Notes under the pieces: generated by a model
Told to the model about the DNA's origin: nothing
Database searches by the model: none
Seen by the model: the letters and a program-made list of their open reading frames with translations, nothing else
Part shown: piece after piece, positions 20,751-31,392 of the stretch
Position numbering within the stretch: the stretch's first letter is position 1
Layout of the letters: each line of letters starts with the position of its first letter
Program-made: the position numbers and the translations under genes
Assembly (NCBI GenBank): GCA_001051155.2
Contig: JYIP02000007.1
Coordinates: forward strand, 4,280,342-4,344,341
From: Chrysoporthe austroafricana
Taxonomy: Eukaryota > Ascomycota > Sordariomycetes > Diaporthales > Cryphonectriaceae
DNA length: 64,000 bases
Direction of reading: 5' to 3'

Positions 20751-23700
20751 CTAAAGATATTCTACTCCGAGCTACTACGCCCTCCTACAGAGAAACACCC
20801 ATGTCGACTTCAAAGGAAAAGAAAGAAAGGGGAGCAGGGAAATAAACCACGCATCTCTCACGTCATAGTGCCGCAAGCTCCTGCCCAAGCCACCAGAGTC
20901 CACGGCCTAGCGCCGCGTCCCAGATGCCCAGGAAGCGCCCTGGTCGTAGATCGGCCGATCTCACGAGTGCTGTTGCTCGAGCAGCACCCGGAGCTGCAGC
21001 CGACAACCCGGTTGGTACACATGGATCACTTCTTTCCCGCCCGCTGGGGAGACGAGGGCGGGTCACAGCTTGTATTTCCGTAGCATCTGACGGCTTCTGG
21101 CCTGAGACAGGTGGGCATGGCGGCAATATTTCCCCAATGGCACTGACGGTCGACTAGCCACGTCAGTAGGACCGGAACCTTTGCAGTGCATTCCATCTAC
21201 TGATACTCGGTCGCGCCTGTGGGCTCCTACCCAGCCACTAGATCTATCGAATACTTAGCGCGGATCCTGGTCGTTCTTCCGAGGTTCTAATCTACCGCCT
21301 GGTCCTCGAAACCTTGGCTTTCTCTGGGACAAGACAAGTTCGACAGCTGGCGGCCTTGTTGTCTGTCAGGAAGCGAGAACATTGTTTGGACCTGGCTGAG
21401 CACATTGCTTGGACTTAACTGGTTCCCCGCTCGGCTCTGTAGATTTCCAAGTATGGCCTATCCCAAGAAATGACGGGTCAGGTATCTCTGTTGCGCCTTC
21501 GCCGTAAAGTCCAAGTCTCTCTGCACATAGGGCTCGAAAGGACTGCGAACGCCAGCGACATTGCCCCCAGCTCCATCCCCGTTGCCGGCTGCGGGGAGCA
21601 AGCACAGCTATAACTCTACCCTGACCACGCGAGCATGCTGGTCCTGAACGTACTCTCAAATCGCTGCTGCTCGATCCCAGTGATCCCCGGTGGTGCGTTG
21701 ATGGAGGCCTTCCTTGCTCATTGCCGCAATTAGACCACGCCATCTTCTCTCCGGCTGCACTGAATATGCAGCAACCACTTACTGCAAGGCTACTGAAGAC
21801 ATGTCTTTCCTCTGTGATGGAGGGACCGCACACTCGGAGACTTTTTGCTTAGTGCCATGTTGTGGACAGCTAACTATATTGTGGCGTAGAGAATACCCAC
21901 CTTATGTTTGGATGGCTTCTCCGACATATGATTCAGACCTGGCGGAGCGGTGTAAGCCTCGCACACAGCGCCCCGATTGACATTCGTTAAATATGCTTGA
22001 ACTCATCATATTCTCTAAGACAGTAAGCCAGAAGGGGTATTCCTGGGCCACTGTTATGACCTGCGGTTCATTCCACCAGGCCAGAAAGACAGGGCATGCC
22101 GCGAGTCCAACGCTCACTCGGTCATGCTTACGTGTCCCAGGATTGGGGCTAGGGTCCATGGATGACAATCAGTACAATCAGTACGTCCTTACATTAATTG
22201 ACTGATTACGACACAATCAGTACGATCACCCAGGTGTCTGGGATGATTAGGACTGAAGAAGTAGATAAATAAGCTCGGAGTGTCTCCTACTGTCAGATAA
22301 ATTCCATAAATGTTTATTCAGTCGTCAATCTAAGTATTCATTCGACACCCATGGAAATTGCGAGTGGTCATTTCACATACGAGTTTTCATATTGTACACC
22401 GAGGTAGACCCCCGAACAGCACTGCCAACATAAACCCAATCGACCATAAACAAATCGGAACCCAAGGGTTAGCTGCATTATCAGTGCATAATGCTGTAAT
22501 TTGAGAGGTGGAATTGCGTTGAGACGAAACAAATAGCCAGGCTGAAGACCGTCAGGGCACATGCCAAGCAAACCATAACGCGTTGTACAGATGAGAAACA
22601 GAGTTTGATACTAAGAGCAGGCGAGTCCAATCGCATTTTCGGCTCCTGACCTGATTCACCCACAATAAGAACGACTTCCGCCACATCTTGCACGGAGCTT
22701 TGGAGATATTTGGGGCAGATACCCTCTCCATTTGGATAGATATCAACAGTGCGTAAGTCCCGATCCCATAATCCCAGAAACATGTCCACAATAAAACAGA
22801 CATGTCTCGTCTCCTCGGAGGAGGAGGAGGAACTCGTACCTACGCTTGGGGCCCTCTTCAAAGCGAGAGTAAGGGTTAGGGCTGAGGCCTACTCCCAAGG
22901 TTGTTCTGACAGCGATGCAACGTTCTTTATAGACCTGAGACGTCTCACCCTCGGCAAACAGTCCATGGTGTTCCCCTACCAGATCATCCACCGGGGACCG
23001 GTCCGCGGTGGCGGCCTGTAGACCCGGTCAGCTTGGCTGTGTCACCGTCTCAGCTACAAAAGCCACAATTGTCGAGAATACGAGCCCTTTCCTGGACGAC
23101 CGCGGGATGTACTCGAAAAAGAAAACACAGGCGCGGACGTGCTCCGGCTGCGAGCACGCGCCATCCTGTACCTGTCACCAGGAGCTCGCCCGTGCTGCTG
23201 CACCATGGCTGCCGTCCCGGACCAAGGCCTCCGTCGCCGGCGGATGCCGGTCTTGCCAGCGTATAGGAAGTTGGGGATAGATGAGGAGGTCTGTTAGTCG
23301 GAAGAATTCATGACCATGGCGCATGAGGCGTTCATGATGTGATGGTCAGTCACCACGAGGGCCAATGGCTCCTCGCGAGACCACTCCCGCGCACTTGTCT
23401 ACGCATCATCACGCATACCCGGCTGTCACATCGTCCCGCATGGAGATGGTCACATAGGAGGTGAAGATGGCTCTGCGCGCTTCGAAGCATGATATCCTGT
23501 CGTTCCAGTAGACAGCGTACAAAGCAGGGCGGCCGGCGAGAGTAACTACGTACTGAGTACCATTGAAATATATTAAGGCTGCTGTGTAACCAAAGCATTA
23601 TCGTGTCTTTGCTTCTGTGAAAAGATGGTCTGGTATTTCTGTGCCCACCGTATTTTCGTGTCTTCGCTTCTGCGGAGATTTCGACTCTTCTGTAGCCGAA

Positions 23701-23813
23701 GTATTTTCGTGTCTTTGCTTCTAGGGAGAGATATTTTGAGTCTTTGTGTACTCAAAGCGCAGCGCTATCTCACCTCCCCAACCCGCTCGCTTCCCTCGTA
23801 TAAATAGATTCAC
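20751..23813. other. Gene-poor stretch
   Basis: No gene that I can defend. AATCAGTAC is repeated three times at about 22167-22226. A short degenerate tandem repeat lies at 23599-23740. Minus-strand frames at 22481-22991 overlap and lack motifs. Confidence 0.4.
23599..23740 (-). repeat. Degenerate about 51-bp tandem repeat
   Basis: Three copies of TATTTTCGTGTCTTTGCTTC with variable flanks start near 23599, 23651 and 23701. On the minus strand they encode repeated RS(K/E)DTKI-like peptides, but the ORF is short and lacks other support. Confidence 0.55.
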
Positions 23814-24984
23814 ATGAGCTCTCAAAAACGCAGGGCACACTCCCAGGCATCTAGGTCATTATCCTCTCCAGCGTCACTGCAATCCCATTCAGAGTTCCAG
23901 TGGCGAGCGCTCGAGCAAGAAGCGCTCGACCGTGACAAAAGCCCCTTCCGTGCAATAAAAAGTAGCTCCAACAGCATAGTAAGTCCTCCATAGGGCCCAT
24001 AGGGGGCTGATCTAAGCGTAGAATGGACACTGACTTACTGCCCAGCAACTGTCGGCGGCGAAGATGCCACAGCAGGATGGAGCCAGCCGGGAGGGCGAGG
24101 GCTTCGACCCGTCGAGCCCTGCGTTCCGTGGCATGCTGAAGGCGCATAGGATCTTGATTGATAACACTGGGGAGTTTATCCCGCCTGACGTCCGAGTGGT
24201 GGTCAACAAGTACATGCGGAGGCCGTGCCTTGTGTCGGGAGAGGAAGGATGGAAGACCTACGTGCGAAATATTGAGGCCGAGTTCCACGGGGACGAGATC
24301 TCCTTGTCGAGGGCCGTTCCAGAGCCGCACTTTGTCACCTCCACCTGCACCGCGGCGGGAGGGGGTACGGTTTGGGACAGCCTCGGGGTGCCTCGCGATC
24401 TCAGCCGTGAGTACCTCCTCCCGATCCCTCCGCCCAAGACAACCCGTCACTTCGGTTTCCCGACCGCGCTCACGTCGAACTGGGATCTTGCGGAGCTCGC
24501 CGTCGCCGACCACCCCCTTGTGCGGTCCTTCTTTCAGCCAGCAAGCGGAAACATGTTCCCTAGCTACCTGCGCGAGGTCAGGTCCGAGGCCAGAGGCGGC
24601 ACGCTGTACGAGGCCGAGTCCCAGCTGGCTGTCGCCGGCGCCCACCGCATCAAATCATGGCTATGGATGCTCGGTCAGGCGGATCCGATGAGGGAGCAAT
24701 CGTGCGCGGATGCCGTTGTCTTCTCAGATGCCATCACCCAAAGGCAGGGCGTTGCTTACGTCCACTACTACGACCTCGACAGTGGCTACTACACCATGTC
24801 GTGCATCGACGAGTTCTCCTGGCGCACCGACATGCTCAGGTTCCAGAACCACATCAACAACGTGATGAGCTGGTTGGTGACCGTCCAGCAACCGTTGGCC
24901 AGGAGCGCGCTGCGAGGGATGCAGCCAGTAGTAAAGCGGGTGAACGCGGAACGCGCCGCCAGCAGCGACGCCACAGGCAAGTGA
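23814..24984 (+). CDS. DUF7924-like PD-(D/E)XK family protein, intact
   Basis: Exons 23814-23978 and 24046-24984 (67-bp intron, gtaagt...cccag, phase 0) give 367 residues. The N-terminus is serine-rich and basic. DNTGEFIPPDVRVVVNKYM matches the segment that opens the fungal DUF7924-like domain. The nuclease-like core follows: LREVRSEARGGTLYEAESQL (about residues 230-250), then AVAGAHRIKSWLWMLG. The C-terminal part, VAYVHYYDLDSGYYTMSC, is also typical. In this fold the E and Q of the core would be active-site residues; the expected central E-x-K reads E-V-R, so catalysis is doubtful. No premature stop is visible, unlike the relative 2 kb downstream. The biological role of the family is unknown. 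If the first exon is wrong, the start would be ATG 24064. Confidence 0.65.
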
Positions 24985-25009
24985 AGAGGAAGAAAACCAC
25001 GATTGGGTC

Positions 25010-25282
25010 CTACGTCAACACCTTCTCATGTCCTTTCTCATATTAACACCTCTCTCATATCAATACTCTTCTCATGCAACACTCTTTCATATCAACACTC
25101 TTCTCAGTCAACACTATCAATATTTGTTTATATCAACATTCTCTCATATATCAATACTTTCTCATATCAATACTCGTTCATATCACCATTCTCTCATCAA
25201 GACTTTCTCATTTCAACACTTTTTCATCTTAACTCTCCTCACGTCAACATTCTTTTATGTCAACAATTTTTCATATCAATGA
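25010..25282 (+). repeat. Pyrimidine-rich degenerate minisatellite
   Basis: Roughly fifteen imperfect units of CTCATATCAACACTCTT (15-19 bp) run from just after the stop of the DUF7924-like gene. The plus strand is strongly C/T/A-biased with almost no G. It could be transcribed as the 3' UTR of that gene. Confidence 0.8.
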
Positions 25283-25408
25283 GACGCGTGATGCCCAAAT
25301 TTTGGAAAGTTTGCCTTGGAAGTCGGGAAAGAAGTAAGTGAATAGACCGTGAAGTGCAGTCACCACTCATTCTTTCACGTGCATTGACTAGCTGTACTGG
25401 GGGGAAAA

Positions 25409-25442
<34 letters not shown>

Positions 25443-26718
25443 GGATGGAGGGAAAGGGAGAGGGAGAGGGAGAGGAAGAGGAAATGAAAAGAAGAAACTG
25501 GCACTCTCAAAAATGACATCCTCTGTACAAGGCGCCGCGTCTCAATAACCATCCAGGTACACGCTTCAAGCTTCATCCCATTTCTTCCTCACTATGCATT
25601 CCCATTCCAGCAATGATCGGTGCTGTTGCAATTCGCACTGCTTGATCCCTGTTGGACATCCTGTACTTTGCCAACCTCACCTCCCTCTCGCCTGTTGCAG
25701 CTCGACTTGTCAGCTCACTGTTCGCCAGTCCGTCTAGTACCATGTAATTAGGGCAAGTGTTGATCAACAAAGTCCAGACACTCCACCTTTGAGAGCTACA
25801 AAGTCAGACTGTGGAACATTGTTGGGGATATTGAGGGACCTGAATCAGTTCGCACAAAAGCATCGCAGTCATGCTAGCGCGTCCTCTAGTTGTGCCACTC
25901 GAAGCTTTCCTGAAAATCTTCGTAGCATCATCCGCAAACACCATGACCTCCACGTCCGCCACTCCGCTATAGTTACGTCAATCCTAAGCACCACCTATCC
26001 ACCTAGCACTTCCATCTGGTAGACGTCGGCCACGCCCAGCTCTTCGGTACATGAAACGAGCTCCAAGAAGACTACTTCCATTATGTTTTCCTCCCTACAG
26101 GTACACACTTTTCAATTCATGCTTATCGAGCCCAATAGCAAACGATTCAACGAGATACTCGTTCCCAACCTGATCCTGGTGCGGCCAGACGCTAGAGTAC
26201 GAGCTGACCTCGAGCAGGAATCCGTCATCGTCCTCGATCACATTCTCGACAGACCGGGCCTGATGTTGTTTTGCGACGCTGCTGAGCCAGGCAGTAAGCC
26301 GATATCTATCTACCGTCGACACCTGAGACGACGTGGTGTTGTCCTTGTCAGTAAGCACCTCCATCGATGCATGAGATAGATGCCTTGGCATGCGTTGACC
26401 GTACAAATGGCGTATTCTCTGTAGGAGGAGAGGGAGTTCGCTTCTTCTTCTTCTTTTCCTTCTTATGAGAGTGAGTGTGGTCGTCGTCTTCGGGACGTCT
26501 TCTATGACTGGCTCATTGGCTTGCAGTTGTTGATCCCCCGTATCATTGTGATTTTGTCAGCAAGATATAATTCCAAAGTGTTCTGAACATATGGCTGCAG
26601 GCAAAAAGAGTAATTAATACTTAAAAAAAAAAAAAAAAAGAGGATACGTAGAGTAAGACTCAGACATGGAACTAAGCGACCCCTCTACACCGAACACCCA
26701 CCACCCTTCCCAAAATTC
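25283..26718. other. Gene-poor, microsatellite and a lysine-rich patch
   Basis: A (GA)n run of about 30 bases lies at 25416-25442 after an A run. On minus, 26480-26390 reads DDDHTHSHKKEKKKKKRTPS, a coding-like nuclear-style basic patch. An open frame at 26095-26406 minus follows it in another frame. This may be a broken gene that I cannot name. A 17-base A run lies near 26623. Confidence 0.4.
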
Positions 26719-27956
26719 TTAGCCGAGATGACCATGAAATGACTGTGGTGTCATTATCTCAATCTCAGAGTCGGCGTTATCCTCGGGGTCGGGCAGCTCT
26801 TTGTTGATGCCAGGGCCAGATGATTCCCCTTCCCCCAAGCTGTCGCCGAGGGCACCAAGAAGTGCCTGTGACTCCATTCCCCCATCCGCGGAGGCAGACT
26901 CTATCTTGATGGGACGGTCGGCTGAGAGGTCCGGTGGAGAAGGCAACTGATCAATGGCTAAGCAGATCTTGTCAAAGTGTTGGGTTATCCAGATATTATA
27001 GACGTTCAGGACAAACATTTGCGCAAACCATCTCTTAGCGCCCCCAGATTCTGTAATGTCGATGACACTGGCAGGTCGCGATGGTAATATGCATCGTGTT
27101 CTTTGAACTCGACAAAGTGACCGTAGATTCGCACCGTCTTCTCACTGTGAGAGACGGACTTTGCGAGGATCCGGTCTTGAAGCTCGTCCTCGCGCCCGAC
27201 ACGGCGGAACAGCTCGACGACGGCCCGCAAAGCAAGAGTCATGCTATGGGCATTATGATGGTCTGCGATACCCAAGCCTTCATTACCACACTTCACCTCG
27301 CAGGCCAGGAAGGGAAACAACATGGAGGGCGTGGCCGCGAAGAAGGACCGGTCTCAAGCCGCGAGGTTGCCTGTGAAGGCCGACAGCTTGGCGAGGCGAT
27401 CTTCGGTGAATGCTTGTAGTTTGAAGCCGACTGTATAGTGTGGCGGCGGCACCGGCTCGGTGAGGAGGCGAACAATCGCCCTAGTGCTCGTTGACGGTTT
27501 CAGATAGAACTCGGAGGTGCACAAGATGCAGGGCAGCAGTTTCGGCAGAGGGTTGACGAGTAGTCGACCGATGTCTTAGATGACCCTATCCTCGCTATTG
27601 CCCTGAAGGCAGCAAGACACCCGGGGAAAAAAGTCCTCGTCGAACAGCGTTCCCTCTAGAGGTGTTCGTTAAGGCCAATTGCACTTCAGCTGGCTGAGGA
27701 AATTCTGCGGCATGATTCGCAAACTGGGATCGTGCATGTATGAACCTCTCAATTTCAGCCCGATCTCATATCGTTGGTTACGGTACGGTGCGCTGTTGTC
27801 CTCCCTGGCGACCGACTCAGTGTTGTAGATGAGGGGTCATGTGCAAGTTTCTTGATCGCAAGCAGATAGTCCCTCCGGGATCTTCCTCCTCTGTGCCGTC
27901 TTACTAAAACAGCCACTCTGGCCATTGGCAGTTCTTCGCCCAAACAGCCAGTTCAT
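26719..27956 (-). pseudogene. DUF7924-like PD-(D/E)XK pseudogene
   Basis: Read from ATG 27956, one frame carries the whole family architecture: YRNQRYEIGLKLRGSYM near the start, GTLFDEDFF, HYTVGFKLQAFTEDRLAKLS, then the core FPFLACEVKCGNEGLGIADH, NAHSM, and KTVRIYGHF. It is interrupted by four in-frame stops: TGA 27837-27839, TAA 27669-27671, TAA 27576-27578 and TGA 27354-27356. The C-terminal part (WFAQMFVLNVYNIWITQHFD, then an acidic tail) sits in another frame, entered between about 27080 and 27040. Full length would be about 410 residues, normal for the family. The stops lie at sites where Q or R would be plausible. The active-site pattern E-V-K...Q-like helix is preserved. Clearly a dead copy, apparently of fairly recent death. 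Confidence 0.8.
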
Positions 27957-30792
27957 GTGTAGCGAGGTCGTCTTGATCGTCTGTGGGTAAGGTGTGTCCT
28001 CCTGCTGGCGATCTGCCTTCCGGTCTCGGTCTCGGGATACCTCTGGGTGTCACTCTGGGTACCCCCCTCAGTAATCCTCGTGGTATCTCTACCGCCCTCC
28101 ACCTCGGTCTTCTTCTCGGTCTCTCATTCGGGCGGTCAAACAGTCGATCGCTAGCATGACGCGGCTGGGTGGGTTGGCGCCGCTGAGCGGCTGAGCGCCG
28201 CGGGAGACTACCATCTGCCAGCGACGTCCATGCCTGAGCGTTTTCGTGGGATGAGTAATTACTTCAAGGTCTGGGGTGCTACGGCCCGCTCCTCTGGTGG
28301 GCCACTGACTGGGCTCGTGTGATGGTCATGGTGGTAGAATAAGAGCAGAGGCGGGGGCGCTGGTTCAGTGTTCTCGAAGGACTGGAGGGAAGGAATAGCT
28401 AGCCCGCTGGGTACGGATATAGCATGTGCAGCCAGTCTTCATGCACACGGACACGCACAGGTTGTGCCACGCCTGGTCGTGGAGCCCGACTCGAGGGGGA
28501 CTGCACCCTCTTAATTATGCTAACACGACTACGATGACCCGACTTTGATCAATTCTTTACATTAGATACGGCTCCCGTCTCGATAGTTCGACCGGTGAGC
28601 GGGATCCGCCTGGCGGCCCATGCAGCCCCCCCGGCTACCATGGCGGCCTTCGAGCATCTCATGGAACCGATCCCTTCCATTCCAGGCCTAATAGCTCTTG
28701 GTATGACTCGAAGGGTGTTGTTTACGAGAGCAGACGCCAGAGCTGATGCTAATGTTACAGCGGACCCTGTTCTTGGCAGCAAAAGCAACTGTCCGCAGCC
28801 TTCCAGTCGCTGTGGCATTCATCGAGCCTCTGCTAGGTAATTACTGGCCGCGAGGAGGCGAGACTCCTTTCCTCAACGCCTCGTCACATAACTCCTCATG
28901 TAACGCGGCTAGGCGCTGCACACGACGAGAGGATCATGTCATCGTACAATCGAGCTGCGCGGCGTGCTAAGACGGGAGGACGGGAAGGCCGTGGGGGAGG
29001 TCATTGGCGCCCGAAGCCGAGCAAGGACTAGCCCACGGGTCTCTTCGCTTTTGGACCCCCACTGCACGAGCGGATCATGTAGATTGTCTCGACTGGCACC
29101 ACTAGAACCCCGGGCGGGATTGGACCTACAGCGATCGAGACTGGCTGACAGGCCCAAGCTCTGGAGGTGTGGCAGCCCCCTCAGCCGCCGCCAGGGAGGA
29201 TGCCTGCATGTCCAGTAATGCCGTCCGCAGCCCCAAACCTGCAGGTCTCAGTGAATCTCAGTAGACAGCCCGTCCCGGTGACACGCGGATGCGCTGGCGC
29301 GGCGGTTGACATAACTAACCGGCGTTGGGTTCCAAGGGATAGACTGCGTGCCACTACAGCATCCAAGGCAGCCAGGTAGCGTCCGAGTCCTGGGCGGGAA
29401 AAAGAGAGATTGCCAGTGACTGCCTCGACGGTGGTGCCTATACGAGCTCGCAGCTCGCGACGGACCGGCAGTGATTGGCTGCCCAGCTTTCTGATGCTAG
29501 GCACGCACAGCACGACAGGGTATGTATCAGGCCTCCGTGCCCTGGGTTGTTGTCTGTCGTGTCTGGGCCTCTAGCCTCCGACGATGTATGGCGTGGTAGG
29601 GTGCGGTAGTCCCGTGGATGCAAGCCCTGAGTGCCTAGCAGTGCCTGGCAAGGCACATACACCAATTCGCACCACGACGCCAGCCAGGCACGACAGGGAG
29701 CAGCGGCAAGGGAGCACCCCAATAGATGGTTTCCAGAGCCGCGTCCCCTGTCCCAGGGATCTTCATCTTCAATCATCAGGAGGGTCTAGCACAGGAAACC
29801 AGCCACATAGCCATCAAGGGGAGGCACCGTGGCATACTGGGCGACTGGGCACACTGGGCGACTGGGCACGGGATCTGGTGCTGTGGAGCTACAGTACCGC
29901 CCCCTGGCAGCTCTAGATAGCTCCCCCTGTCAGTTCTGCTGTAGCTCCCCCTAACAGCTCCACAGCACCTCCGCCTGACAGCTCTACAGTACCTCGCTCC
30001 CCTGGACAGTTCAACAAGCTAGAGAGCTCCTCCCTCTACTGGGTATACCTCCCTTGTTCCTGACAAGCCCCGTCTACAGATTGCCCTGCCATGCCTGCGT
30101 ACCTGCATAGCCCTTCCTTTCCTTGGTAGCAACAGCGGTGCGAATAGCATAAGCAGCGCAGCAAGGATGTCTGTCCCTGGCGTCCCTCGCTTGCTGACGG
30201 CGACACTCTGGTTGGGTCTCTAGCGTCCATCGGTTCTGTGATCAGTCCGATTGGTCCTGCTCACCTGGAAGTGGAGGACGAGAAGTCACCGGGAGTTCTC
30301 GGCAGTGAAAACGCTTGGAAGGGTTTTGAGATATGTAGTGATGACTTGCAGGCGGAGAACTGGGTTCATTTGAATGGCCTGGTGATTGGTGGCGGTTTTT
30401 TTAGGATCTTCAGTTAGGGAGCACAAATCGGGATTGAATTCAAATCAAGCTTTGAGCTGAATTAACCTCCACTGCCATCCCCGTGTCTCCGTATTAATGG
30501 GTCTCAAAAAAGGTCAAAAAACAAGAAAGAACAAAGAAAAACCCAAGTCCAATTCACTGACCCTCTTCTTCGGGTTTTTGGGCTCCAAGCCACCCCTCAC
30601 CACATCCAGCCCTTTCCATGCTGACCGTTGCCGCTTCCCGTGGCACCAAACAGCAGCCATCTCTCCTCTTGCCAAGGCCATTCAGTGACAAGAGGTCTCA
30701 ACCGTGGCATGGTAGCCTCCAAGTTGGTGTAGTGAACCAGAGCGTCCTGGACTGTTCAGCCAGCACCACAACGCAGAAGAGAATTAGTCGTG
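27957..30792. other. Gene-poor stretch with CT-rich and minisatellite DNA
   Basis: No gene that I can defend. 28000-28130 is a CT-rich run of GGTCTCGGTCTC / CTCTGGGTAC motifs. A plus-strand patch at 28595-28840 contains an intron-like segment (gtatga 28700 ... ttacag 28761) but no recognisable domain. Minisatellites lie at 29838-30005. Confidence 0.4.
29838..30005 (+). repeat. Two short adjacent minisatellites
   Basis: TGGGCGACTGGGCACAC is repeated with variation at about 29838-29872. About four degenerate units of CTCCCCCTGACAGCTCTACAG follow at 29890-30005. Confidence 0.6.
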
Positions 30793-31392
30793 CTACTGCG
30801 GGCTGAGCTCCGCCGTAGCCGTCCGGACCTGCTTGTTCTGGGGCTCGCTCTCCTCCTCTGAGTCGTCGAGGCGTCGCTTCTTCTTGTGCTTGGCGTCCTG
30901 TGGGGTCTCGTCGAATGTAGGTGACGGGGACAGACCGTAGAAAGGCGTAGAGTTGTGGGTGCTATCAAGAAGGGAAGGTGATGGCGGGGCGAGGCGGACG
31001 GCGAGTGTTCGTTGCAGGCGGGCGCTCGATCTTTGCAGCATGCTCTCAAGCTCTCTCTTCTCCAGGTGGGATTTGCCATCGCTCTCCTCGCCGTCGCCGC
31101 TGTCGGATGGGGGGGAGGGGACGTTCATGACTGCATAGAGCGTCTGCAGCTCCTTCTCGCGCCTCTCGAGTCGCTCCTGCGGCGTATGATAAGGGAACCA
31201 CTCGAAAGCAGCGTCCCCGTATGTCTTTCGTCGGAATTCTTGTTGGCGGAGGAGGACCTTCAGCTTGGAGGTGAGGGCGGTCGCGAATTGTTGGACTTCA
31301 ACCTTGGGTCTTCGGGGGGAGTGAATGGGGGTGTTGGGTCGGGTCACCAGATTGGCGCCCTTGGAGGCGACGATGTCGAGAACGTCTTGCAT
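30793..31392 (-). CDS. Hypothetical protein with C-terminal NLS
   Basis: A single-exon frame of 199 residues starts at ATG 31392, in good start context (CACAATG). The frame extends upstream to GTG 31446 without another ATG, and a TAG or possible splice acceptor lies at about 31469. The sequence begins MQDVLDIVASKGANLV, has a helical middle (QQFATALTSKLKVLLRQQEF, then RLERREKELQTLY), a serine/proline-rich C-terminal half and a basic KHKKKRR signal near the end. This suggests a nuclear protein, possibly with a coiled coil. I recognise no family. Balanced composition and charge patterning make it a probable real gene; an upstream exon starting near MVLAITQQQAAADNVV (about 31537) is possible. Confidence 0.55.
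   Translation of the reverse strand: MQDVLDIVASKGANLVTRPNTPIHSPRRPKVEVQQFATALTSKLKVLLRQQEFRRKTYGDAAFEWFPYHTPQERLERREKELQTLYAVMNVPSPPSDSGDGEESDGKSHLEKRELESMLQRSSARLQRTLAVRLAPPSPSLLDSTHNSTPFYGLSPSPTFDETPQDAKHKKKRRLDDSEEESEPQNKQVRTATAELSPQ

Noticed and set aside
22866..22884. GGGTTAGGG, and CCCTAA near 5.8 and 32.8 kb, as telomeric repeats
   Set aside because: Only one or two units each, in no array; expected by chance.
23799..23806. TATAAATA as a TATA box for the DUF7924-like gene
   Set aside because: It ends only 7 bases before the chosen ATG, so a transcript started the usual distance downstream would lack that ATG. Either the match is chance or the first exon is wrong.
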